DNA of 64,000 bases from an uncultured Acidaminococcus sp. (GCA_900315205.1 OMYF01000012.1:49736-113735); one strand, 5' to 3'; positions 24,498 to 34,151 are shown, counted from the stretch's first letter. Notes: generated by a model not told the origin, from the sequence alone. A program made the numbers and translations.

Positions 24498-26225
24498 TTA
24501 TTCTTTCCGGTTTTCCGGTTTGACATTGAGGGTCGTCTGGTTCGTAAAGATGACAAAACCGGGTTTGGCGCCGTTGGGCTTTTTGACATAGCGGCGTTCC
24601 GTGTAGTCCACGGGCACCCGGTCCGCATGCTGCCCCTTGCTGTACGCGGCCGCCACCTGGGCAGCTGTGAGGATATCTTCCTGTCTGGGGGCGGGCAGGG
24701 TGGTCTTCAGGATGACATGGGACCCCGGGATATTCTTGGCGTGGAACCAGAGGTCATGGCCGCGCCCGAGCTTGAATGTCACATAATCGTTCTGACGGTT
24801 GTTCCGGCCCACGTACAGGACGGTTTCCTTGTCCAGCCTGATTTTCAGCGGCTCGGAACGGCCCTGGGAAGGCAGTTTCTTCCGAGGTGCCGGAAGCAGT
24901 TTCGCAGCGACGAGTTCCTGGCGGATCTCATCGATCTCACCGCGGGTCATGGCCGTGTCCAGGGAGGCATCCAGTGATTCCAGGTAAGCCAGAAGGTCCC
25001 GGGTCTCTTCCTGCTGCTGTTTGATTTCTCCGATGGCGCGTTTGTATTTATTGTATTTCCGGTAATATGCCTGGGCGTTCTCGAGCGGTGTCAGCTGCGG
25101 TGCCAGCGGAATGACGAGGGGCGTATTGTCATACAGATTGTTCAGGGTACATGTGGTGTCGCCTTTTTTCAGCTGGTAATGGTAGGCCATCAGCGTGTCC
25201 GCCATGACTTTCTGCGTGTCGGCATTTTCTGCGCGGGCAAGGTCCTGAGCGAGGGCCTTGAGCTTCCTGGCCGTTTTGGTGAGATGGGTCTGGACCAGTT
25301 TCTGCAGGGTGTCCTTTTCCGGGATCTGGACGGGGATGAGGGAAGCACTGTATGCCAGGGCGGAAAGAAGCGACGGGAAGGGTACGGTCCGCATATCCGG
25401 GTGGATGGTCGGCTTGTAGGGTACCAGATTCTTCATCCGGTTCCGCTTGTCGATCTGTGCATAGACTGTCCTTTCCCCGCCGGTCAGACGCTGTTTTGTC
25501 TCTTCCTGAAGGGAGCGGATGGCTGCTTCCAGGTCTGCAGCGGCAGAGATGTCCATCAGCCGGGGCGCACCGTCACAGCCGCTGCGTGCCGTGATTTCCA
25601 GTGCGGTCTGTTTGCCGATCCCCTGGGTTGCCCTGATCAGGGCGTCCGTGAGCGTTTCCGCATCTGAAGCGGTACAGGCCGTACGGATGGCGTGGGGATC
25701 CGCTGCGAGGATGTCCAGACCTTCCTGGGCCGGAGGGTATTCATAGGGCTGGTTCGGCAGGATCTGACGGACACGGCTCTGGGCCTTGCCGATATGACGC
25801 AGGGCGTCGAGGATGATGCCTTCTTCGTTTACAAAGATGATGTTGCTGTTGCGCCCTGTCATTTCCAGGATGAGCTTTTTGGTGACGATTTTCCGCTGCG
25901 CCCCGATCAGATCGATATCGATGCTGATGACGCGGTCCAGTTCCTTCTGACGGATTTCCGTGATGCGTCCTTCCTCGAGATGCTTGCGCAGGAGCATGCA
26001 GAACGGGGGCGGCACATTCGGACGTTCCGGAAGTCTTTCCGGGAGCGTGATGAGGGGCGTGTCCCCGCCCATGTCGACAAGCAGGTTGACGGTGTGGGAG
26101 ATCTGGTTTACCTGCAGCAGCAGGGAATTTTTTCCGGGCATGAATATCTTGTAGATGCGGCCGCCGTCCAGGGCTTCGGAGAGCTCATGGACCAGGACGC
26201 GCAGTGTGATTCCTTCCAGGTTCAT
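24498..26225 (-). CDS. rqcH: Ribosome quality control protein RqcH (NFACT/FbpA family)
   Basis: 575 residues. The NFACT-N domain fills about 1-170 (MNLEGITLRVLVHELSEAL; RPNVPPPFCMLLRKHL), helical and coiled-coil parts follow, and the NFACT-R RNA-binding domain is at about 450-560 (VGRNNRQNDYVTFK; DLWFHAKNIPGSHVIL). RqcH binds obstructed 50S subunits with tRNA-Ala and adds alanine tails that mark stalled nascent chains for degradation. It was once annotated as fibronectin-binding protein. The ATG at 26225 has AGAAAGG upstream. Confidence 0.92.
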   Translation of the reverse strand: MNLEGITLRVLVHELSEALDGGRIYKIFMPGKNSLLLQVNQISHTVNLLVDMGGDTPLITLPERLPERPNVPPPFCMLLRKHLEEGRITEIRQKELDRVISIDIDLIGAQRKIVTKKLILEMTGRNSNIIFVNEEGIILDALRHIGKAQSRVRQILPNQPYEYPPAQEGLDILAADPHAIRTACTASDAETLTDALIRATQGIGKQTALEITARSGCDGAPRLMDISAAADLEAAIRSLQEETKQRLTGGERTVYAQIDKRNRMKNLVPYKPTIHPDMRTVPFPSLLSALAYSASLIPVQIPEKDTLQKLVQTHLTKTARKLKALAQDLARAENADTQKVMADTLMAYHYQLKKGDTTCTLNNLYDNTPLVIPLAPQLTPLENAQAYYRKYNKYKRAIGEIKQQQEETRDLLAYLESLDASLDTAMTRGEIDEIRQELVAAKLLPAPRKKLPSQGRSEPLKIRLDKETVLYVGRNNRQNDYVTFKLGRGHDLWFHAKNIPGSHVILKTTLPAPRQEDILTAAQVAAAYSKGQHADRVPVDYTERRYVKKPNGAKPGFVIFTNQTTLNVKPENRKE

Positions 26226-26283
26226 AGCATTGCCTTTCTTGTCCTTCCCCCTTTCGGGCGTCTGCGGGGCAGGCCTTCTGCAA

Positions 26284-26312
26284 TTGCGCAGGGGGAAAGA
26301 ATCATATATAAT
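26284..26312 (+). promoter_or_regulatory. Promoter of the secreted-protein gene and yicC cluster
   Basis: TTGCGC (26284-26289), 17-bp spacer, TATAAT (26307-26312). A second TATAAT at 26357-26362 lacks a good -35. Confidence 0.75.
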
Positions 26313-26402
26313 AAATAAGATAAATACATGACAGTACAGGATTGTCTGCTTTCCAGTATAATGGAAGAAAACGGTTCGGTCAAACTGCAGGGAGGGAAAT
26401 CG

Positions 26403-27020
26403 ATGAAAAAAACGGCTCTTATCCTAACCGTACTCCTGTGTCTTGCGCAGTCAGCCTACGCTATGCTCCCCTTGACGGAAAACAATATTGATGCTGCCCA
26501 GCAGTACGGCGTGGAGCGGAAGGGCGCAACCACTCTGGAGCTTTTGGCTCCATGGACGATTTATGACCGCAAACTCACCAATAAATACGGCCTGGGCGAA
26601 AAGGCTGTTGTCTATACCCCGTATCTGATGGCTGCTCTGGACGCACAGACGGCCGCCAAAAACGGGACCCCGGCAGATCTTGCCCGGGGGATGAGTGTTG
26701 CCAAAGACTATCAGGGTGTCCTGGCCCTTGCCGTGACGGTAAGTTCTCCGGCCAAACTGGAACCCAAGAATATGAATATCCGGATGTATCAGGGGACGAA
26801 TGTCATCGATCCCTATTATACAAATCTCAATTCCGCCAAACAGCGTTCCATGGAGGTCAGTTCCGACCAGGGACTGCAGACGGTGGGGGTCTGGGATCAG
26901 CAGTTCTTTGTCTATTTCGATCTGACGAAGCTCGACGCACAGCGGGCCATGGTCTTTGCTGTGACGGATCAATATGGCGGCACCAGGGAATTTGTCATCA
27001 ATCTTACAAAAGTAAACTGA
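26403..27020 (+). CDS. Secreted protein of unknown function
   Basis: 205 residues with a clear signal peptide (KKTALILTVLLCLAQSAYA, cleaved before MLPLTE). The mature part, about 185 residues, has no cysteines and no lipobox, so it should be free in the periplasm. No catalytic motif was recognised. Beta-type patterns (VLALAVTVSS; FFVYFDLTKL; AMVFAVTDQ) suggest a beta-sandwich. The ATG at 26403 sits eight bases after GGGAGGG. It is followed within 20 bases by yicC, but the link may be only shared transcription. Confidence 0.75.
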   Translation: MKKTALILTVLLCLAQSAYAMLPLTENNIDAAQQYGVERKGATTLELLAPWTIYDRKLTNKYGLGEKAVVYTPYLMAALDAQTAAKNGTPADLARGMSVAKDYQGVLALAVTVSSPAKLEPKNMNIRMYQGTNVIDPYYTNLNSAKQRSMEVSSDQGLQTVGVWDQQFFVYFDLTKLDAQRAMVFAVTDQYGGTREFVINLTKVN

Positions 27021-27036
27021 AAGGAAGCGTTTCACC

Positions 27037-27939
27037 GTGGTTAAAAGTATGACCGGGTACGGTCGCGGCGAGTATCAGGACGAGTCGTTTTCGTTTGTTT
27101 TCGAACTCAAGACAGTGAATCACCGCTATGCGGAAGTGGCCATCCGTCTGCCGCGGTTCCTGAATCCGCTGGAGAGCCGGCTGCGTCAGGCCGTCCTTTC
27201 CCGTATCGCCCGGGGACATGTGGACGTGTTCATTACTGCGTCCTATACGGCCACGGAGGGACGGAGCATAAAGATTGACAAAGGCCTGGTAAAAGCTTAT
27301 CATGAAAGCTTGAAAGCGACGGCGGACCTGCTTGGTCTCGGCGCTTCAGCCATGGCCGAAGAGAAGGAACTCTATTTCATCGCCGGCCAGCCCGATGTGC
27401 TGACACAGGAAGATGCCTGCATCGACCCGGAGGCCCTGTGGCTGCATATGGAACCGGCCGTCAGGGAAGCACTGGACCACTGCGATGCCATGCGCGCGGC
27501 CGAAGGTGCCAATATCTCCCGCGATGTGAGCAGCCGCGTCGATCTCATCGAGCAGAAGCTTGCCGTCATCGAGCAAGAGGCGCCCCGGACAGTTGCTGAA
27601 TATGAACAGCGTCTTGCGACGCGGATCCAGGAACTGCTGGAGCGGCACGGAGGCGGGGAAGTCGATGAGAACCGGCTGATCCAGGAAGTCGCCATCTACT
27701 CCGACCGGGTCAGCATTACGGAAGAAACCGTCCGCCTGCACAGCCATATCAAGCAGTTCCGCAAACTGCTCGAGGCAGACTGTCCCGTCGGGAGGCGGAT
27801 GGATTTCCTGGTACAGGAGTTCAACCGGGAAGCCAATACGATCGCTTCCAAAGCCAATGATTCCCTGATTACGCAGACGATTGTCGATATGAAGAGTGAA
27901 ATCGAAAAGATCCGGGAACAGATCCAAAACATCCAGTAA
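27037..27939 (+). CDS. yicC: YicC-family endoribonuclease-like protein
   Basis: 300 residues. The N-terminal YicC-like domain starts [12 protein letters not shown] and has [20 protein letters not shown]; the C-terminal DUF1732 part ends [37 protein letters not shown]. Members are stress-related RNases in E. coli and B. subtilis. The start is GTG 27037. It leads the conserved Firmicutes cluster yicC-remA-gmk-rpoZ-coaBC. Confidence 0.93.
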   Translation: MVKSMTGYGRGEYQDESFSFVFELKTVNHRYAEVAIRLPRFLNPLESRLRQAVLSRIARGHVDVFITASYTATEGRSIKIDKGLVKAYHESLKATADLLGLGASAMAEEKELYFIAGQPDVLTQEDACIDPEALWLHMEPAVREALDHCDAMRAAEGANISRDVSSRVDLIEQKLAVIEQEAPRTVAEYEQRLATRIQELLERHGGGEVDENRLIQEVAIYSDRVSITEETVRLHSHIKQFRKLLEADCPVGRRMDFLVQEFNREANTIASKANDSLITQTIVDMKSEIEKIREQIQNIQ

Positions 27940-27965
27940 CACGGGAGAACAGAGGAGTGCACGGA

Positions 27966-28256
27966 ATGGATATCAAATTGATCAATATCGGTTTTGGGAA
28001 TATTGTTTCTGCTCAGCGCGTGATTACCATCATTGGACCTGAATCAGCACCCATCAAACGGATCATCCAGGATGGCCGGGATAAAGGGGTCGTCATCGAT
28101 GCCACCTACGGCCGCCGGACGCGTGCGGTCCTGATCATGGACAGCGGTCATATCGTCCTTTCGGCTCTGCAGCCGGAAACCATTGCCAACCGCTTCAACC
28201 AGGACGATGATGAGGACGAAGAATCAGAGGAGGAGAAAGAAACGGAAAATGAATAA
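27966..28256 (+). CDS. remA: RemA-like regulator (DUF370)
   Basis: 96 residues. The DUF370 core ([62 protein letters not shown]) is complete, followed by an acidic tail of Asp/Glu residues. In Bacillus, RemA forms rings that bind DNA and activate matrix and osmoprotection genes; here the role is unknown. The ATG at 27966 has GAGGAG nine bases upstream. It overlaps gmk by 8 bases. Confidence 0.9.
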   Translation: MDIKLINIGFGNIVSAQRVITIIGPESAPIKRIIQDGRDKGVVIDATYGRRTRAVLIMDSGHIVLSALQPETIANRFNQDDDEDEESEEEKETENE

Positions 28257-28878
28257 GCCACAGGGAATCTTATTGGTGTTGTCAGGACCGTCCGGTGCCG
28301 GCAAGGGGACCATCTGCAGCCGGCTGCTGGAAAAGCGTACGGATATGGCTTATTCCGTATCCTGCACGACCCGTGCGCCCCGCAAAGGGGAAGTGGACGG
28401 CAAGAACTATTTCTTCAAGACCCGCGATGAGTTCGAGGATATGATCCGCAACGGCGGACTGCTGGAACATGCTTCCGTCTATGGCAATTATTACGGTACG
28501 CCGCGCCAGTACGTACTGGACAAGCTGGATGCAGGTGTGGACGTAATCCTGGAAATCGATCCTCAGGGGGCACTGCAGGTCAAGAAGAGCTATCCGGAAG
28601 GCGTGTTCGTATTCATTGTGCCGCCGTCCCTCGATGAGCTGTCCAAGCGGATCTACAAGCGCGGTACTGATGCTGTCGACGTGATCAAACGGCGTTTGAG
28701 CGCGGCGACTTCCGAGCTGGCTTATGCTTCCAAATATGATTATATCGTTGTCAATGACGAGGTGGAAAAAGCCACCGATAAAGTCAGTAAGATCATCGAT
28801 GTGGAACACCTCAAGGTGGGCCGCACGTACTATATCGTAGATGAAATCTGTCACGGCACGGCTGCCGATGCAGAGTAA
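28249..28878 (+). CDS. gmk: Guanylate kinase
   Basis: 209 residues. The P-loop GPSGAGKGT is at residues ~12-20; GMP-binding residues occur in [19 protein letters not shown] and the lid region [15 protein letters not shown]. It converts GMP to GDP. The ATG at 28249 overlaps the end of remA and has GGAGGAG further upstream within it, so translation is coupled. Confidence 0.97.
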   Translation: MNKPQGILLVLSGPSGAGKGTICSRLLEKRTDMAYSVSCTTRAPRKGEVDGKNYFFKTRDEFEDMIRNGGLLEHASVYGNYYGTPRQYVLDKLDAGVDVILEIDPQGALQVKKSYPEGVFVFIVPPSLDELSKRIYKRGTDAVDVIKRRLSAATSELAYASKYDYIVVNDEVEKATDKVSKIIDVEHLKVGRTYYIVDEICHGTAADAE

Positions 28879-28904
28879 CTGGTAAAGAGAAGGAGCGTTG
28901 CATT

Positions 28905-29108
28905 ATGTCCATGGTAGATCCGAGCATTGATGAATTGTATGATAAGGTGGGGACCAAATACGGTCTTGTCATCATGGCGGCCAAACGGGCCCGTCAGCTG
29001 GTGGACAAGGCACCGGCACTTGTGGAATCCAAGTCCAACAAGCCCGTTTCCATCGCTCTGGAAGAAATCGACGCCGGGCTCGTAACGGCAGTACCCAAGA
29101 AAAAATAA
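28905..29108 (+). CDS. rpoZ: RNA polymerase omega subunit
   Basis: 67 residues with the omega core: DELYDKVGTKYGLVIMAAKRARQL followed by KPVSIALEEIDAGLV. Omega helps assemble beta-prime into RNA polymerase and, in some bacteria, takes part in (p)ppGpp binding. Its position after gmk is the classic arrangement. Confidence 0.95.
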   Translation: MSMVDPSIDELYDKVGTKYGLVIMAAKRARQLVDKAPALVESKSNKPVSIALEEIDAGLVTAVPKKK

Positions 29109-29120
29109 GAGGAGCGCATT

Positions 29121-30329
29121 GTGCTTAAGGACAAGAAAATTGTCATTGGCGTGGCTGGCGGAATCGCGGCCTATAAGGTCGTTACCCTCGTCAGCCGCCT
29201 TGTCCAGGCCGGGGCTGAGGTGCGTGTGGTCATGACGGAGGCGGCAACGAAGCTGGTTTCGCCGCTCCTTTTCAAAGAGATCAGCGGCAGACCCGTAGCC
29301 TGTGACATGTGGGCCGGAAATGATGAATTCAATGTGGAGCATGTGGCGCTGGGACGCTGGGCTGATCTGATGGTCGTGGCTCCGGCCACGGCCAATATCA
29401 TCGGCAAGATGGCCAATGGCATTGCGGATGATCTGCTTTCGACGACCCTGATGGCCTGTGACAAGCCCAAGATCGTCTGCCCGGCCATGAATTCAAACAT
29501 GCTGGCCAATCCGGCCGTGGTGCGCAACCTGGAGACCCTGAGACAGGATGGCATTGTGATCATGCCTTCTGCCAGCGGCCATCTGGCCTGTGGAGTGGAC
29601 GGCTCGGGAAGACTGCCCGAACCGGAAGAGATCAAGAGCTTCATCGACTATTTCCTGGCACAGCGGGAGGGCGACCTGAGAGGGATCCGCATCCTCGTGA
29701 CGGCAGGCGGTACGCGGGAGCCGATTGATCCGGTCCGTTTCATCGGCAACCGGTCCAGCGGCAAGATGGGATATGCCATTGCACGGGATGCCGTGCGCCG
29801 CGGGGCTGATGTCATCCTCGTATCGGGACCGACCGCTCTCAGGCATCCGGATCATGTCAGGTTCATCCAGGTCGAATCGACGGAAGAAATGATGGACGCA
29901 TGCCTCAAAGTCTATCCCGACGTGGATGCTGTCGTCAAAGCCGCAGCGGTGGCAGATTACAGGCCCCATGAACGGGCGGCGCAGAAAATCAAGAAAAACG
30001 ATGAAAATCTGATCCTGGCACTGGATAAGACGCAGGATATCCTGAAACGTCTGGGCCAGGAAAAACGGCAGCAGTTCCTTGTGGGGTTTGCGGCAGAAAC
30101 GCAGAACCTGATGCGGAATGCCGCTGAAAAAGTCCGTAAGAAAAACCTCGATATGATCGTGGCGAACGACGTGACCCAGGCCGGTGCCGGATTCAGCACC
30201 GATACGAACATCGTCAAATTCCTTTTCCCGGATGGTACGGTGCGCGAACTGGGTATCATGCCAAAGGAAGAGGTCGGAAATCTGATCCTGGATATCGTAC
30301 GGGATCATGTGGGAAAGAACCGGAAATGA
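29121..30329 (+). CDS. coaBC: Bifunctional phosphopantothenoylcysteine decarboxylase / phosphopantothenate-cysteine ligase
   Basis: 402 residues. The CoaC flavodoxin-like part fills about 1-185 (GGIAAYK; PAMNSNM; the catalytic Cys in SGHLACGVDGSGRLPE). The CoaB ligase part runs from about 190 (AGGTREPIDPVRFIGNRSSGKMGYAIA; AVADYRPHERAAQKIKK). It carries out two steps of coenzyme A synthesis. The start is GTG 29121 with AGAGGAG upstream. The priA gene that often comes next is absent; a terminator ends the cluster. Confidence 0.96.
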   Translation: MLKDKKIVIGVAGGIAAYKVVTLVSRLVQAGAEVRVVMTEAATKLVSPLLFKEISGRPVACDMWAGNDEFNVEHVALGRWADLMVVAPATANIIGKMANGIADDLLSTTLMACDKPKIVCPAMNSNMLANPAVVRNLETLRQDGIVIMPSASGHLACGVDGSGRLPEPEEIKSFIDYFLAQREGDLRGIRILVTAGGTREPIDPVRFIGNRSSGKMGYAIARDAVRRGADVILVSGPTALRHPDHVRFIQVESTEEMMDACLKVYPDVDAVVKAAAVADYRPHERAAQKIKKNDENLILALDKTQDILKRLGQEKRQQFLVGFAAETQNLMRNAAEKVRKKNLDMIVANDVTQAGAGFSTDTNIVKFLFPDGTVRELGIMPKEEVGNLILDIVRDHVGKNRK

Positions 30330-30410
30330 CAGCGCTCTGCGGCAGGGAGGACTGCTCCTGCAGTGAGTGCCGAAGCCCCGTGGCGCAGAGATGTCATACC
30401 CGCCAATGAA

Positions 30411-30460
30411 GAACAGGCTGTGAAAGAATGGGGAACCATTTTTTCACAGCCTGTTTCTTA
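30411..30460. terminator. Bidirectional terminator between coaBC and hydE
   Basis: GAACAGGCTGTGAAA pairs with TTTCACAGCCTGTTTC around a short loop; T/A runs occur on both sides. It serves the convergent coaBC and hydE. The arm sequence closely resembles that of the terminator at 50121-50166. Confidence 0.85.
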
Positions 30461-31506
30461 TTCTGCAAAAGGCGTATCCGGAAAGGGAGTATCCGGCCGC
30501 TTTACCTTCTTTCCCAGAGCGGAGTCGCCTCGGTCCACGACCATCTGGAAGCCGTGGGGCTCCAGTCCCATGTCGAGGCTCTGGAGGGTCCGCAGCAGCG
30601 AAACGCGGGGCAGATGGGGCAGATCGGCACGCGCAGGACATTGGCACCTGCCAGGACCGCCATCAGCTGCCCCTGCGGGTGGACGTGCTTCAGCCGGTAG
30701 GGAGCCGCGATATTGGCTTTCGGGAACATGATCCGCAGGATGGCGATGAGCCGCAGATACGTTTCCAGTCCGCAGGGCAGGTGGCGCCGGAACGATGTGC
30801 CTTCCTGCGGCACAAAGGGCGAAAGGCTGATGGACTGCGGGGACAGTTCCTGCATGAGAGTCAGGTCGCGGACCAGATAATCCGGCATTTCGTAGGGGGC
30901 GCCCACGAGGAAGCCCGTGTCCGTTTCGTACCCGATTTCCTTGATATCATTAAAGCAGTTGATTTTTGTGGACAGCGAATAAGAAGGCGGGTGGAGCCGG
31001 GAGAAATGCAGCGGATCTGCCGTTTCAAAGCGCAGCAGGTAGCGGTCCGCTCCGGATTTGAAAAGGCGCGTATAGGAGGCCTTGCTCCGTTCGCCAAGCG
31101 CCAGCGTCAGGGCACAGTCCGGGAACTCCTCCTTCAGATTGGCCAGCAGGTTGCACATGATCATATCCGTGTAGTAGGGATCCTCGCCTGCTTCCAGGAT
31201 GAACGTACGCAGCCCCATGTGATAGCCTTCGGCACAGGCTGCCCGGATCTGTTCCCAGTTCATGCGGTAGCGCTTCATGTCCTTGTTCTCGGCCCGGAGT
31301 TCACAGTAAAAACAGTTCCGTGAACAATGGTTGGTAAAAGTCAGCACACCCTGCAGATAGACCTTGCGCTCGAGCAGGTATGTGACCGCTTCCTGAGCGG
31401 CCGTGAAAAGACTGTCCCGGAGTGTCGGATCGTTTGTCTTGATAAGCTCCAGGAACTGATCTTCCGTCAGTGTGGAATTTTGCTTTAATTGTTCAACGAT
31501 GTCCAT
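30458..31506 (-). pseudogene. hydE: [FeFe]-hydrogenase maturase HydE (radical SAM), 3' end frameshifted
   Basis: The radical SAM cluster is FTNHCSRNCFYC (C61, C65, C68 from the ATG at 31506), followed by HydE features ENKDMKRYRM and EAGEDPYYTD. The enzyme helps build the dithiomethylamine ligand of the H-cluster. The first frame runs to a stop at 30502, but its last ~35 residues are not HydE-like. From about 30630 the neighbouring frame reads LLRTLQSLDMGLEP and MVVDRGDSALGKK, which fit the usual HydE C-terminus (IGYxIxxDRGD type), and it stops at 30458 just before the terminator. The switch lies at a tandem ATCTGCCCC repeat around 30608-30630. This is a true 1-base lesion or a sequencing error. 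Confidence 0.8.
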
Positions 31507-31602
31507 GCTGCTGCCCTCGCCCTTCAACTCATTCATCCTGCAGATGTCCCTTATCTCCGCCGGGGATCTTCCCGGCTTTCCGGAACAGGCTGCAACATTG
31601 AT

Positions 31603-31631
31603 ATTATACCCTATTTTCCTCCGCTTGTCAG
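31603..31631 (-). promoter_or_regulatory. hydE promoter
   Basis: Minus strand CTGACA (31631-31626), 17-bp spacer, TATAAT (31608-31603), about 95 bases before the start. The rest of the gap to 31768 is G-rich with irregular GGCTGTGG-like repeats (31680-31735) and no gene. Confidence 0.75.
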
Positions 31632-31767
31632 GGCGGGGAGCCTGAAAAGAGAACGAGGGATCCGGAACAGGCAGCGGCTGAGTGGGGAGGCTGTGGAGCT
31701 GAGGTGCTTAGCTGGGTGAGGGTTTGGAGCTTTCCCGACACTTGGCCAGGAATCTGGATTTTACCGA

Positions 31768-31808
31768 AAAGAGAGACTTCCGGTTCACAGGAACCGAAAA
31801 TCTCTCTT
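31768..31808 (-). terminator. Terminator after the nuclease gene
   Basis: AAGAGAGA and CGGTTC pair with GAACCG and TCTCTCTT across 31768-31808. The tail is T-rich in both directions. Confidence 0.75.
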
Positions 31809-31851
31809 TCTTTTTAAAGGAGCTGTGATTTCACTGCCCCTTTGGCTTTTG

Positions 31852-32604
31852 CTACTGGCTTCTTTTGCTCTTTCCTGTCCGGTAGTCGATGGTGATGCCG
31901 GGCTGGTTATTGTAGACGTACACATTGAACTGGATGCCGGCACCTTTGTCTTCGACGCTGCAGGCTTCCATCTGGACGCCCCGGGCGACGAGCTCATTTC
32001 CCTTGAAGATCGGTGTCACCCGGTAGAGCACGTGATGATGGGTTTCCTTGACATAGTCGGCGACCATGTTCTCGAAGGGCAGCATGCCCGTGACGTTGAG
32101 GTAACGCGTGCCCGTGATCAGATTGCGGGGATTGGCGTTTTCTGCCGTCAGCTGGTAACCGATGAGGTGGCACCGGTTGTACAGATACTTGCCGTCGATG
32201 CCGTCATACTTGACTGTCTGCCAGCCCGTGGGTTTGACGCTGCCGATGGGGCCGCGTTTTTCCGTGGGCATGGTGGACAGGCTGACATTGGCATAGGCCG
32301 GGCCGCAGCGTCCCAGGCTGTCGAGTTTGCTGTAGCTTTCAAAGCTCTTTGTGGTCCTGTCCTTGTCCGGGAAGGAGGGAATGTTGTTATTGATGACGAC
32401 ATAGGGCTTTTTGGAAAAAGGCGGGATGCTGGCCAGATCAAAAGATGTCTGGGATGAAGCTGCCGGAGCTTTCTGGGTGACGGCCGCCTTGTTTTTGGCC
32501 GGAGCTGATTTCTTTGCCGTCGATTTGGCAGAACTGCCGCAGGCTGTGAAAAGCAGGGAAATACTTAACGCCAGGGAAGTAAGGAGTGCTGTGAGTTTTT
32601 TCAT
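31852..32604 (-). CDS. DNA/RNA non-specific endonuclease, lipoprotein
   Basis: 250 residues. A lipoprotein signal (KKLTALLTSLALSISLLFTAC, Cys22 lipidated) is followed by a low-complexity Ala/Lys/Ser linker and then the beta-beta-alpha nuclease domain. The active-site strand is YNRCHLIGYQL (catalytic His), with NPRNLITGTRYLN and GMLPFEN as in EndA-type DNA-entry nucleases. It should sit at the membrane facing the periplasm or surface, degrading nucleic acid for nutrition or uptake. Its ATG overlaps the stop of the upstream gene (ATGA), so the two are coupled. Confidence 0.87.
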   Translation of the reverse strand: MKKLTALLTSLALSISLLFTACGSSAKSTAKKSAPAKNKAAVTQKAPAASSQTSFDLASIPPFSKKPYVVINNNIPSFPDKDRTTKSFESYSKLDSLGRCGPAYANVSLSTMPTEKRGPIGSVKPTGWQTVKYDGIDGKYLYNRCHLIGYQLTAENANPRNLITGTRYLNVTGMLPFENMVADYVKETHHHVLYRVTPIFKGNELVARGVQMEACSVEDKGAGIQFNVYVYNNQPGITIDYRTGKSKRSQ

Positions 32605-33008
32605 CTTGTGTAGACCTCTTCTGTAATTTTGTCATGGGAGGAACCGGCAAAGTCCCGTGAGGAAACAGGCTGCCAGCCCGCTGTCACATCGATGTCGAAG
32701 AACAGATCGCCCGGGTAGGCACGGTTCCAGTGATAAAGGATGATTTTTTCGATCCTGTCTTCATAGGGTGCGGCTTCCCGGTCTTCCAGGAGCGCATATT
32801 CTCCGGGGCCTGCCTTGGCAAGGAAATCTTCGTCGACACGGATATCTGCTTTTTCACCTTCGAAAAGTGCCGCTGTATAGGAATCCATCCAAAGCGGTTT
32901 TCCCGCCGCCAGTGAAAGAATTTCGGCCCGCAGGACCCGGTCCTGGCTCTGGCGGCGTCCGTTGAACAGCAGTCCTCCGGACGCATCGACGCAAGTGATG
33001 AGAATCAT
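32601..33008 (-). CDS. Conserved protein of unknown function, 135 residues
   Basis: No signal peptide or membrane segment. The sequence opens MILITCVDASGGLLFNGRRQSQD and has a conserved-looking tail (EDRIEKIILYHWNRAYPGDLFFD). I recall similar short proteins in Firmicutes labelled hypothetical, but no activity is known. The ATG at 33008 follows AAAGGACGG; an in-frame extension to 33134 has no ribosome site. It is translationally coupled to the nuclease gene, which hints at a shared task such as restraining the nuclease (inference). Confidence 0.7.
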   Translation of the reverse strand: MILITCVDASGGLLFNGRRQSQDRVLRAEILSLAAGKPLWMDSYTAALFEGEKADIRVDEDFLAKAGPGEYALLEDREAAPYEDRIEKIILYHWNRAYPGDLFFDIDVTAGWQPVSSRDFAGSSHDKITEEVYTR

Positions 33009-33215
33009 GGAGACATCCGTCCTTTCTTTTTTGCTGCAGATCGACGGGCCCTGCCGTTGCTGACAAGACCCGGGCGTGTATGGGAGCAGAATATCATCAG
33101 CGGGCAGAAGGAGCCATGTCAGCAGCACATCCATTCCCGCAGGCTGCGTCAGCCTGATGGATTTTTTTGTGCTGGAGGGATGCTTCCTGCCAGCGGTGCT
33201 CTTTCCGCTGCTCTC

Positions 33216-34073
33216 TTAGCGGGCGATATCATTTTCTTCATACAGTTTGTTCACCGATGCAAAGCGGTTCAGGGCTTCTTTTTTGTTCTCCAGTGACAGA
33301 GCGGCACACAGATAGTCGATGATCCCAACGGCCCCGGCCAGAGAGTTCTTGGGAGACGTGCTTTCTACAAAGCAGGGCAGGATGACCTGACCGTACGTCT
33401 TGATTTCATCCACCGGATAATCCGTGATCAGTACGATCCGGACGCCCCTGGAGAATATTTCTTTCAGGAGCTGCAGGCTTCTTTTGTGATATCTGTGGAA
33501 AATAAAGAAGAAACAAACGTCATCCTCATCCATGGACAGCACCGGATCCATCGTTTCAGCGATATCCGGATAGAAAAGACGCACATTCTTCCGCAGCGGC
33601 ACCATCCGGGTATAGGCCAGGTAGGCGAGTGCAAAAGAGCTGCCCAGGCCGCACAGATACACATTTCCCGCTGCTTTCCGGAATAAGGTGAGCGCCTGCT
33701 TCAGCATTCCCGGATTCATCTGTTCAAAGGTCTTCCGGATGCTTTTCAGGAGCAGCTCCATGGTTTCCTGCAGCAGTGCCGTACTGTTCCGTGTTTCACC
33801 TTTCTCATTAAGACGGGAATAAGCGGAATAGATGGAAACTTCATTTACGACTTCATTCCGCATCTGCATCTGGAAGTCCCTGTAGCCTTCGAAACCGAGG
33901 GCACGGGCAAAGCGCAGGACCGTTGTCGTGCTGACTCCGATATTTCCGGCCAGTTTATCCAGCGTCATGAAAATGACTTCGTCCTGACAGCTCAGGATAT
34001 ACGATGCAACTTTCTGGAAGCTGCTGTTTTTCCCCCGCGTCATTTTTTCTATTTCAGGCATCACACGAGTCAT
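33216..34073 (-). CDS. MurR/RpiR-family transcriptional regulator
   Basis: 285 residues. The N-terminal HTH_6 domain (residues ~1-77) has the recognition segment LDKLAGNIGVSTTTVLRFARALGFEGYRDFQ. The SIS domain (~125-250) includes YLCGLGSSFALAYLAY and VRIVLITD, and normally binds a phosphosugar. Its position after gltS, a cyclodeaminase-like gene and an exporter suggests it controls that set rather than a sugar pathway (inference). AGAGGAG precedes the ATG. Confidence 0.88.
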   Translation of the reverse strand: MTRVMPEIEKMTRGKNSSFQKVASYILSCQDEVIFMTLDKLAGNIGVSTTTVLRFARALGFEGYRDFQMQMRNEVVNEVSIYSAYSRLNEKGETRNSTALLQETMELLLKSIRKTFEQMNPGMLKQALTLFRKAAGNVYLCGLGSSFALAYLAYTRMVPLRKNVRLFYPDIAETMDPVLSMDEDDVCFFFIFHRYHKRSLQLLKEIFSRGVRIVLITDYPVDEIKTYGQVILPCFVESTSPKNSLAGAVGIIDYLCAALSLENKKEALNRFASVNKLYEENDIAR

Positions 34074-34105
34074 GGCAATTGTTCTCCTCTTTCTGATCTC
34101 ATTGT

Positions 34106-34111
34106 ATTATA
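34106..34111 (-). promoter_or_regulatory. -10 element upstream of the RpiR-type regulator
   Basis: TATAAT on the minus strand (34111-34106), 33 bases before the ATG. The -35 is poor, so this may be a weak or regulator-dependent promoter. Confidence 0.45.
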
Positions 34112-34151
34112 CCTTATTTCAGCAGCGAGGCATACAGATGAAATCAGGCAG

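Noticed and set aside
30608..30640. Phase-variable switching of hydE by repeat slippage
   Set aside because: The repeat unit is 9 bp, so gain or loss of a unit would not change the reading frame.
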